From Branchiostoma belcheri (Eukaryota > Chordata > Leptocardii > Amphioxiformes > Branchiostomatidae): DNA of 64,000 nt. A program made the position numbers and the translations under genes. The DNA is taken from the NCBI RefSeq assembly GCF_001625305.1, contig NW_017804353.1:5891037-5955036 (forward strand), written 5' to 3'. Positions 20,901-32,900 of this stretch are shown here, piece by piece. A model generated the notes under the pieces. It saw only the letters and a list, made by a program, of their open reading frames with translations, did not search any database and was not told the origin of the DNA. Position 1 is the first letter of the stretch, and each line of letters begins with the position of its first letter.

Positions 20901-23900
20901 ACAACAAACAACAAATTCCATTAAATTTTGGAAGCTTTCCAGACAATAATAGTTGATTTTTTCAACCAAAACTTGACATGGATTTTGGAATAACACATCG
21001 AATCAAAGTTGCTTTTAACTTTTTAAGCAGAATCAATTTAGTCAGAATTGCAATTGAACCAGTACCAGATAGAGGGTGTTAGTGTATATATATATAACTC
21101 AAAATTTACCTGATGGTAGCAGCTCGGCCTTGAGGACAGGAATCTCCACCTTCTTGCGACTGATGGACACCAGTTTGTCCAAAGTAAACAGGACCAGCGG
21201 GCCCAGTAGGAAATAATAGAAGTACGGCTCCTGCATGATGCAAACGCTTGTGTCAAACCATATGATCTAAAATACGTTACCATTTTACCAACAAAGGCAA
21301 AGAAAGAAAAAAATAACTGCGACATTTGAGCTTATGAATAAATCAAGTATTGATTATCAATTGTACTGGCCAAAATATTAGTTACAAAAAAGACAAAAGA
21401 AACATAGAGAGAAAGAAATTTTGTTTGTCTTGAAACATTAAAGTCTCCTTATTATAAGAATTAGCTTTATGATATCGAGGTATAAAGACACATAGCCGAA
21501 TATGGCCTCCCGAGCACTGGCCGAATTCCACCCAACCATGGTTGGAAGTAGGTTGGGAGCAAGTTTGGATGTGGTTGGCTGGTGTTCGATAAAGCTGCCC
21601 ATAGTTCGGTTGCGACAGCTAAATGTTTTAAGATGTTTTAATTAAAACACTAGACTGTGAAATTCAAACGGGAGGTTCAAACTAGCTTGTCTGGCTGGTG
21701 TTATGAAGTAGATATATATGGGTTGGCAATGTTTAGGACGTGTCCGGTGGTCAAATTTGACTCACATCCAACTCAAATTCGCAAATTTGCTTTACAAAGG
21801 TAGCTGTGTGACAGAGTAGGGCTCTAGTCTTAGACGTACCTGCACTAAATGGCCGGATCCATGCACAACTGTAAGGATGTACATGATCGGGTACAGGTTG
21901 TGGGTGAACCAGAAGGCCTTGAACAGGTAACGTCGGGAGTACTGGGTTGCAAACACGTACATCACAGCAAGGACCAGTACCAGCAGGACCCCGGTCATGC
22001 CTAGGATTATACATGTGCAAGCAATATGTACATGTTAAGGGAATGTACCTGCAGCAAATGTTATAATCGTTACAAAACTCTCAAATAGTACAAATGTCAT
22101 ATACTGTCATAACGCAGCGTCTTTTTTTATTCCAATATTTCATGGCTAGACATGGTGACAGCACACTCAAGTTATATCAACTTATTCTATGCCGCCACCA
22201 ACACAGATGACCAATACAGGACAAGACAATACTAATTTTCACATAAGTTAAGCGACTTTTTGAAGTATGGATTTCGAACTGCAGATAGCAATGCAAGAAA
22301 ATATTCCCTTATGGACAAGCGTAAGACTATGCTTACTTGGCACACTTTGATGTTCCTAAATATCATCATTCTAGAATGGTTTACAAAAGTCGTCTACAAA
22401 CCTGTAGTAGTCTCATACAGCCAGTAGTGAAACTTGGGCAGATCAAAGGACCTATGGTTGATATTGAAAAGTAGAAAAAAACTGTTAGCATTTTAAGACT
22501 GAGAGCACTTTGGCATAATTGTTTCAATACCAAATCAAATCATTTTATTGGCTTCATGAATATTCTACTTATCGTACCTGACATAAATCAAAGAAATAGG
22601 TCCCCATAAATACACAAAATTTATCGTTGATATGCTGCGTATGGTACTCGTTTTGAACCATTCATCTCAATTAACATTCTATTGTACATTTAATGCACGT
22701 ACGATGATATTCTTCATCCATGATGATATCACCGCGGATTTTTCACGGTTTTTATTTGGCCAACATTGAAACAAAATTTCGACCATTGCAGACGATGTAT
22801 TTTCTGACACAACATTAGAAAACTATTGACAGGACGTCATCCTTAATATACGCGAATACGACTTAAAAGAGACGTTCTGCCGCCATACTCATCATAAGTG
22901 TGCATCATACGATGTGTGTGAAGGAGGGTTCACCTGTGGTAGAAGTCCCTGAAGAGACAGGTCAGGTCGTCCGCAGGTTGGGTGGAGATGTGGAAGAAGT
23001 TGATGCCGTGACCAAAGCAGTGCATGACTGGTCAGGGGGAAGAAAAGGAACGAGAGATTGTAAAAAATTTCCAAATCAATTGACCCGCATGCCTTCGTGC
23101 ATCCGTGAATAGTTTCATCAGGTTGTTAAGACAATGAGTAAAGAGATTTATTTTACACAGTCAACCAAATCTTTTATTAACACCTGTGATGCAGTGCACG
23201 TGAAGCAGTCAGGATTGCTTTGTTGAGGAAGGTGACAGACGTCGACGGTCACCGAAATGTCGGCCTAATAAATGACTTGGTTGCGTAAATATAAAAAGAG
23301 TCTCTTTACTCAATGCCTTAATGCAGTCTTATCAATCATAGTGGCTCGCTCAAAAAGGCAAAAGACCAATACAAAATTTTGACAGGATTTTGACATCCTC
23401 TTAATTCTCAACAATCCATTCTAAAAGTACGGCAACATCATTGATTGTTTACTGCAAAAAAATGAAAACTTACTGGTGAAGAAGAGCGCAGACATGGCGA
23501 CAAACTTGTGCATGGCGACGGCGGAGTCGAAGGGGATGTACCGGTGCAGGAAGGTCTCGCGCATGTGGGTGATGGTGTTGCGGCACATGGTGATGAGGAT
23601 GACGGAGTAGGTCCACATCATCCCGCTGGCCGCGCCGCGAGTCACCGACACGCCGAACCCGGTGATCCTGCGCAGCCCCGCGTGTTCACGTTCAATGGAG
23701 TAGACTGAAAAAAATTAAAAATTAAGGTTAATCAATGCTGTTGTATTCCATCCCCAAACATTTTTCTTTTAATTTCTTTTATTCCATCATTTAATGACCA
23801 AACATGGCGACGACACACTCAACTTATATCAACTTATTTTATGCCGCCACCAACACAGAGTACAAATACAGGACAATACTTATTTTCACGATCGGTGGCA

Positions 23901-26900
23901 TGTCAGGACTCGAACCAGGGACCTATTGGTTCCGAGTCACGCACTCTGCCGCTACGCCACATAAAACATTATTTGAAATACTACAAAGTGGAATATTCCA
24001 AAAGGTGATCCATTCCAAAGCATTTTGGAATAACACAAGTCTCAAGTCTCAAAATTATCTGCACGCTTCTCTCTACGTAGTTTGGAATGAATGACATACA
24101 ATAGCGCGTGGAGACAGACTGGGGCCACGCGGCGACAGGGGCCGGAGACCCGGCAGCTAATTACCCGTTGTGATTCCCGAGGGGTGCCACAGATCCACTA
24201 TGAGTTTTGTAATCACGTGTTTTGTTTCTAAACTAAACCCTAATCTAGACACATACACACCCGTACATACATAAATATATACAGACAGACAGACACACAG
24301 ACATACTGACAGACATGAATCACTTGATCATAACAGGCACAACATGGAGTCCCCGAATGACCCGAAGTACGTATACACACATTTCTTTATATTTAAATGC
24401 TTGACAGCATGGCCGGCCACGTTGTTGAATATGCCAAATCATGGTCCAGCTGTGATTCGCAATGCAACGAATTTTCGTCTAAACCACGATCCATTATGAA
24501 ACCTGTTTTATAAAATAACACTTGCAACGTATGTTGATTTTTATCTCAAAGCAGAGGTTTCTAGCAACAGGCCTTCACATGGAACCAGTTAAAAATTTAT
24601 AGACGATATGTGTCTGCAAAAATCAAAATTACCACACCGCCTTCTGCTAAGGTCACATTTCAAAACCGGAGCTCGGTCTGGCTGTATGTGTGAATAAAGA
24701 ATTCATATGCTCATGATTAATTTCGTTCATTTTTGGTCAAATTTTTTAAAAGCGTTCTTGCAAACTGTTGGAAATATGACCTTAGCATACGTCATGCACA
24801 CGTGCACAATGAATCGAAGTCGGAAATCCACTTACAGTAAGCCCTCTCTATGAAGATCCCGGCCGTCACCAGCAGGTACAGCGTCATCCAGAAGATCTGT
24901 AGTCTGTAGTTCTGCACCTTGCTGCTGAAGCTGTTGAGTCGTTGTGTTAGCTTGTTGGTGGAGTAGACCTTGGACTTGGTGCCGATCCGCAGCCCGAGGC
25001 CCTGCTCTATCCCGGAGGTCGTCTGCGTGTGACGGCGTCGCATCATCTCTGCTTCGTTACTATGGAAACATGCAAAGCAATGTACGATTTTTTTCACGAA
25101 ACAAGAATACGTCAAGCAAGTATATATACAGAAAAAGTGGGATCATTTGTCTTCCTCTGCTTTCAAAAAAGAAGTCAAACCTAGTAGTTTTTACCAGTAG
25201 TTTCTTAGTAGTTATCAGTAGTTCTATATGTACTAATTGTCTGTTTTTATACCATGTTTCTTCTGTTCCTGCAAGTAGCCCTCGGGCAAGAATTTGCAAT
25301 AAACAATTATCATATACAGTCCCCGATGTCTGGAATTCACGTAACTATGTCGACCTGTAATATTTTGCTGGCTCCCTGTCATATTCTAAGACCTTTGACC
25401 AACTGCCGTTCTACCTACTCACGTACTCTGCCTGGACAAAAAACACACACATACATGTAGCTCAGCCACTCAATAATACATATTTTGTTTTTACCTCAAA
25501 GTAAAAATGACTTTTGTAGATGGTGAACTTGGAAGCTTAGCACATGTTTGCCACCCCACCCCCCTCAACTTCAAGGTAGCTGTTTTCGTTCATCTTTATA
25601 CATTTACTTTTTGCTTGTATCTAAAGGGAAAAGGCTGGTACTGATTTCCCGCAAACATTTTTACAACTCTCTCAAAACCTATGCCGGAATTTCCGAACTC
25701 AGAGTACTGTTAAGTATTGACACATCATTCCAGTTTCATGTGTCCAATGACTCGTCTATTGAATTGTATAGTAGCAACCGTAAATAATTTCATCAGGTTG
25801 GTAAACGACTTAATAGCAAAGTTCTTTTTATCACAACCATTTATTTTTTCCAGCCGACGTTTCGATGACCGTCTGTCATCTTCATCAGGGCAGTTCTGAC
25901 TGGTTTACTCTGCACTGACACTGATGTATTATGAATGTATTGTAAACAGAAAAAAACTAGCTTAAGTGCTCTATGATCTATGTAACACCTTTAGTGCACT
26001 ATGCACCAAGTAACATCTAGTGTCAGTGCCCAGTAAACCAGTCAGAATTGACCTGATGAAGATGACTGACGGTCATCGAAACGTCGGCTTGTGAAAAATA
26101 AATGGTTGTGATAAAAAGATCTTTGCTATTCTGTATAGTAGCAAATTCTATAAACTAAATCATTATTTGCTGATAATGGAGCAGTTGCTAGTTCGACACT
26201 TACTGGTAGGCTTGGTGCACTTGTTTCAGCCGAACTATGGTATTCTCCCTTGTCAAACCTGGCCTGGCCTGGACTCCTTTAGTGTCAGGAATCTTGATAT
26301 TGTTGCCTGTAATAGCAATAAAAAAGAAGTCAGTTTTTTTCAACTGAACATTTGCACAATATTTGAAAACAACTGCTAACAACTAAAACAACATCACACA
26401 GCGTGGTGCTTCAGCCACTCCATCTCATATTATCGCTTTGAAGGATTGATAAATTATTGGATATCTGTGCTTGATGCAGACGTATATATCCACGTACATG
26501 GTTCCAATGAATGATACTAAACCCAGTGCAACATCTTGCTGGTCTAACGTGTTACGCCGGAGGGCAAATATATCTTCTTTACAGATACACACAAGAAGCG
26601 CTGAGCCACCAAACTACTCACAGTTTGAAGACCTACCAAAGACCTACCAGTTATGAAATAGTGTACCATCGCTTGAATCCGCTACAAGTTCAAAACTCAC
26701 ATCAGAGCTTCATCTATAATTTCCAACATCAGAATTGATCATGCATTTTAATAATATTCATTAACATTTTACCAATGTGCTTACTCAATTCTCGCTGCAC
26801 ATGTGTCTTGGGGGTTGGTGGTTCGGTTGTGGGCCACTGTTGCAATTTCAATAAATCAAATCAAATCAAATCTAATCTAATCTAATCTAATCAAAATAAA

Positions 26901-29900
26901 ACCCTATTTCTTATATTGGGACGCCGCCACGCCGCATGCCTGCGAAGCTGGTGTGTTACGCCGAAGGGCGGTTATACCGGCTATACAGATACAGAAGCTG
27001 GTGTGTTACGCCGAAGGGCGGTTATACCGGCTATACAGATACAGAAGCTGGTGTGTTACGCCGAAGGGTGGTTATACCGGCTATACAGATACTTCACAAT
27101 CTGTCACCTGGCAGATCCATGGGCAGCCCTGCCCTGTTGAGAGCGTGTTTCTGGTCGCCCAGGATGTTGACGAAGTCCTGAAGCGTTAGGACCTCGTGGT
27201 CGCTCACCCCTCCTGCCTCCATCATGGCGTCCACCAGCTGGTTCAGCTGATCCTGTTCCACCTCGGTGTTCACCATGTCCATCATAGACCTGCAATGTGT
27301 CAGTGTAGATAAGAATGGTTTATTTAACATTTCCCTCACATATGTCACACTTGCAGTCCTAAGACAGAATTATGGTGATAGTACATACATACATTATCAT
27401 AAACTTATACAATTATTACTTAAGGTTAAAAATTACAATTACATAACAAATTCATCAAAGTTATTGCACTAAAAAACACTACAACTACAATTTATGTACA
27501 GTCGAAGTATACGATATGTAATAAAACTAGTACAATGCGTTAGTTAAAGGATGCACGTTCGTGTACTATATCAAATTATTAAAATCAAGTTATCAACAAT
27601 ATTTCTATTATTTATATAGGATTTATACTATGTAATTGTAAAACAAGGGAGATCACATAATAAAGTACACAGAGTGTTGACCTATGTGTCCTGCTCGTTC
27701 AGGAGGGTTGTCATATAGGGGATAGGACTTTTGGCGACAGGCGGAGTATTGAAATCAGTTGTCAGTTCGCTCAGGTGTTTATTAGTATGCCAGAATGATC
27801 ATTATCATGATCATGGGCATTAAGAGAAAGAAACAAAACCAAGAAATCAAATCGGCCAGGCAGTATCCATTTTCCAGACAGTATCCAATACGCTAAGTCA
27901 CTAAGTCACCGCTCTCTTAGGAACAAAAACACCATCTCCATCCCCCCAGCCAGAACAAAAAGACTTCAGAACTCTGTCCTACATCAGTCTATCAGACTCT
28001 ACAATCAGACAGTATAATCAAAACTCAAGATGTATGTTTCATATCAGTAGTATGTATATATTCATGTATATATGTATGTAACGCAATGTAATGTAATGTT
28101 ATGTGTTTATTCTAATGTAATGATTGTAAATACCAATGTCATTCAGGCGACATTATACTTTATATGTCTGCAATGTTGGTATTATAATAAACAATAGAAT
28201 AGAATAGAATAGAATAGAATAGAATAGACTAGAATTGAATTGAAATTTCTCAGAAATAGCCTCCCCTTACCTGAGCATGTTCTTGAACTCTTCCTTGGTC
28301 AGTTTCCCGTCTTTGTTCACATCGTACATGTTGAACATCAGCTTAGCCTTGTCATCACCAGTACCTGACAGATGTAAACAGCATCTTGTGTTAAGCGGGC
28401 TTTATTCTGTAGTAACCTTGGGGATCAAATCTCAACCTAGCCATCAGAGCTAAATCTGTCTGATATTGACAATGACTGTTATTTCCTATCACAATTGTGT
28501 CAATATTTCATATTTGAAATGGTTGTGGTAGCACGTGAAGAGTCCGTTTTTTAACCACCTAAAAAGCTAGAAGAAGCCTACGATATAAAAGAAGCAACCG
28601 TTTTACGTCAAATACTGTATGTGTGATCGTATTTTTGCCTCATGGATACTAGCATGCTATGGGATAATGGTCACTCAACTTACTACACCAGAACATTAAC
28701 TTAGAAACCCACGATTCCTGCTCTGGAATTTCTTTGGGTGCCTTTAACTGTTCCGATATCACACATTGGTCTTGAAAATTAAAACGTCTAGGCAGGGCAA
28801 GTTGGAAAAATTATTTCATCTTGAAATTGAAAACGCAAAAGTAAAGACGTTGAAATGTTTGGGCACGGCAAGTTTATGAATCGATTTCTATATTTGAGAA
28901 GACCAGATCGACATAGTCAAGAGAGACAATGGTCTTGATAATAGTAGTAGATCTCATAACCTTGACGGTCGAGGGGCATATCATCATGACTTGCCACGAT
29001 GACTCTTCAAGCTTATAATCTTGGCGGCGCCTATCTCCTATCCAAGATTTGGCTGATACAAGACGGAGGTTCGCCAGGTCTCTGCCCGGGTGATTTGTAG
29101 TGAATCACCAACTCCAGACAGTAGAATTTGTACCATCACACACCGGAGCATGCCCCTATTCTTTTTTAGAAATGTGTACGTGGTGGGTTCTTTTACGAGG
29201 TGTGGCTCTCCCCAAACACGGGACCTCCATGACTACAACATAAACCACGAAGCGGGGGACAGAGGCGTATGATCAGCCACCGCGGGTCTAGACCAGAGAA
29301 ATCAAAACTCGACATACTATACAAACAGGAAACAGCTGGAAATGGGAAACGAACCTTTAGCAAAGATGACAATGACGTCCAGGAATTCCCGGAAATTGAT
29401 GTACCCGCTACCGTCCTTGTCCACTAAGTTGAACATCTGTTCCACAAATATGGAGTCCGGCTTCATGGACAGGCACTGAGCAAACTCTGTCTTGGTCAGC
29501 TCACAGGATAGGACCTCCTGGGCCTCACGGAAACTCATGTTGTCTTCGATGGGGTTGTCTTCGTTGAACGCCTTGAATATGAAATATATAGATAGTAAAA
29601 GAATTCAAATATCATTAAGGTACGGGTTTAGTTCAAGCTCATTCCCTGGTGCCCATCGCAGGGAAAACGACATGGGAACCATGAAATGAAGAATTATAAA
29701 AGCGGCTATTCTACATTGCAGGAGGTAAATTGTCTAAAACTATGTCTGTTGGGCTTGACTTCATCTGTGTATGCTGTGGAAGACATGCTGTCTTATCTTT
29801 CAGTAATGTGTTTATATATTTTGGAATATATATTTTATATATATATATTATATATAAGGATAGATAACAATTCCGTGCGTTCATTATGAGAAAGCATGTA

Positions 29901-32900
29901 CATGTGCAGATACGTGTGCAGATACGTGTGCAGATACGTGTGCAGATAAGTGTGCAGATACATAGCAGATACGTGTGCATATACTTGTGTAGATACGTGT
30001 ACAGACACATGTGCAGATATGTGTAGATACATGTGCAGATACGCGTGCAGATAAATGTGCATATACGTGTGCAGATACACCAACACACCTGGGCAAAGTT
30101 GATCCTGAAGAACCTCTCTAGCAGCTTTTGTCGGTCAGCCTTGGTCTTGACCCTGCTCATCAGCTCCTTACCCTTCATCTCGTGTTTGTTACAGCTCAGA
30201 CCTTCCTGTCCGAAGAACTTCTCCAGCTCACGTAGGCAGAAGTTGTGCTCGCCCATCGTGTCGAAATGTAGAATCTAGGACACAAAACACACAAAAGTAT
30301 GCTAGTCAGATATTTATGTATGAAGATTCATCACATTTGTGTAAGGATTTCGTTTATTTCGTTTATTTCGATGCCTAACTGACTGACAATGACTAATCTT
30401 CCAGGGTTCAAAACATATAAACATACGAACATAATGACAGCAAAATTAATGGAGAATGAACATACATAATCATCAAAGATTATATACAGGTTTGACATAA
30501 CAGATAATTATCTCCTCTTCAGGTTGTCAAACCTGACACCGAACTGTAAGGTTTGAACAACTTACACCGGGAAGGACCCCTACTCTTTTTCATTACTGTG
30601 GTGGGATCTTTCACGGTGCTCAAGGCGTGGCTCTCCTTAAATACGAGACATTTACGTCCTGTCCAAGAAGACGTCTCTAAGCAAAGTTAGATACTCATTT
30701 GCACTTGGGTCGGGTGAGGAAATAGGTGAAAAGAGAAGGACAACAACCAGGGGCCTGTCAGGGATAGGGCACTAATAAGGAAGAGTTCGAAGGTCATGGA
30801 CATGTCGACAAGCGAGAGAAAAAACAATAAACCACCTCGACCTCTGGTATCCTTCAAGTACCTTCTTTGTATAATGAGACTCTGCGGTCGCAACATTTTT
30901 TTTTATATACGCGCACTGATACCAGCCATATAATAAGTCGGTGTGGTCTTACCCAGAATGAATACCGACGTTATTTCCCTTGGGCTGGTGGCAAGCGAGT
31001 CAATGATATTGGAGTCAACCCAGAGCAAACAGAACCCCGGCAGAATGCGTACAACACTCAACATAGATGCTAGCCTCAGCCGACTCAGCAACAGAGCTGA
31101 GCTTCGTACACTCATGGAGGTATGAGAGGAAGAGACCGTCCTTCTATGATAAAATCTTACCAGGTGATACTCCTTAGTAATCTTCATGGTTCTGTGTAAC
31201 AGGGACTTTGTGTGACAGGGGCTTTACCTACCAGGTCATACTCTACAGACCGAGCTATGTAAGCGTGCCACACAGCACGTTTCGACGGCGTCAAAAGTGC
31301 ACAGGAAACAGTCGCTATGGGGCACCCAGAACGGCTGTTTTTTTTTACGGTCTTCACTTTAATATAAGACCCAAACTGTTGACTATACTAGGTCAGAAAA
31401 TAGGTCAACAGTCATATTTTACGATCTTTTGATTTATATGAAGGACAGAATTTGAGAAAATTACGACTTTGCCGAGTTCGTACGGAGTGCTTGGAGCGCC
31501 GATCCGGCGAAGATCGTTCAACTAATTCGTTCTGAAAATAAAGAAACAACACCCAAACTATCAACTTTTCCGCTTGTGATAATCTTTAGATGTAATATTC
31601 GTGGTTTTCTTCGCTGAAGCTGCCAGTTAGCCTCTATAGGAAAGTTCATGGTTCTGTGTATACGTATCAGGGGCTTTACCTACCAGGTCATACTCTTTCG
31701 GAATCTTCATGGCCAGCATGGTTCCGTTCCGCTCCACCGCCAGGTAGATGTCCAGCCTGGCGTGGTTCTTCAGGTCGATGGTCCGCACGGTGTTCAGACA
31801 CTGGTCCAGCACCTTCACCTCCTTCCCCGGACCCAGCACCACCTGCACGCTGTGTTCTCCATCCTTCCCGCCCATGTACTCAGAGGCTGGGGGAGATGAG
31901 AAGCGATCAATTTATAATGGCGGAAACCCACTCTTAACGGCACCCAGTGTGGTCTTTTTTTTACTCCGTGAAGGAGGTGATGACCTCCGGACGGAATATT
32001 GTGGGTAGCCGTTTTTTCGTGTTCGCACCTAGAACACGGGGTTCCCTTTGTTTATTCGGCATGCAATTTTATGCACCGTCTGCGGGCATGCCCGTGATGA
32101 TGCACATTTTTATTTATGGTTTTTTGTATAAAAGAATTACTTGGACAGCTAGCCTTAAACATGTAGCATGCAAAGTTAAATATTTATCTGCCATCTGCTA
32201 GTATAAGTTTAAACCTAAGATTTTTTTCAACCTAAGATAATTTAGATTTAGTCCTGACAAAGTTTCCTTAATTTAAAAGTCTCAGGCTTGTTAATGGCTA
32301 TATTACACAAAGTTTTCATGCCTGTTTGTTCCTTACCCAGTATGGTTGATGCCCCGCTCTCCCTGCGCGTCGAGCTGGCGGTCTGAGTTTTCCTGTGCTC
32401 GATCCTCTCCTTGGCTTCTTGTAGTTTTCTCCGCTTAGCCAGGCACGCCAGCACCAAAATGCAGCCTTTAAGAAATATTTCATATCATAAAATAATAAAG
32501 CATTGTATGAATGTAATGTTGATAATTATGGGTCATACAAGGTAGCATAATGATTGTAAATATACATGTAGACATGATTCCAACTAAATAATAATCCTAC
32601 TATGAATGATTTATGTTACGGTTAACAAGCATCGAAATTCAGTCTTGTACGTCACGACGGCCAGTCATGCTGTTGTTGATACAAATAAACCTATTAACAG
32701 TATAGTGAAATGAAAAATGACGATATGCAGGCATGTTAGATAACATTTTTATTATAATTAACTAAGAATGCACGGGCAACACTCCAAAAAATGAATTTTC
32801 TCCTAGACTTTACAAAGAAAAAGGAAGGGGACCTGAGATTATTTCTCACATGAAAAAAGACAACACTCGATTTCTACGTCCACCATGTTGGTGGATTGAT

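Larger units (their letters stand above)
21110..25059 (-). other. DUOX: DUOX exons 23-28: six-helix haem-binding oxidase domain
   Basis: Starts with [20 protein letters not shown] and contains [69 protein letters not shown] and [20 protein letters not shown]. The four histidines that hold the two haems across the membrane in NOX enzymes can be assigned to H1177 and H1191 (14 apart) and H1270 and H1283 (13 apart), the spacing of the family. Exon 28 leads to the cytosolic dehydrogenase domain ([20 protein letters not shown]). Confidence 0.93.
26204..29571 (-). other. DUOX: DUOX exons 19-22: calcium-binding EF-hands
   Basis: Exon 19 encodes EF-hand 1 with loop [12 protein letters not shown] (residues 889-900) and exon 20 encodes EF-hand 2 with loop [12 protein letters not shown] (925-936). 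Both keep the calcium-coordinating pattern, with acid at positions 1 and 12. Calcium binding at these loops activates DUOX. Exons 21 and 22 ([20 protein letters not shown], then [20 protein letters not shown]) form the helical linker to the oxidase half. Confidence 0.92.

Noticed and set aside
30903-31187. A 94-codon minus-strand frame starting [10 protein letters not shown]
   Set aside because: The resemblance to DUOX comes only from the duplicated exon 17 end; the rest of the frame is intron sequence read past a donor.
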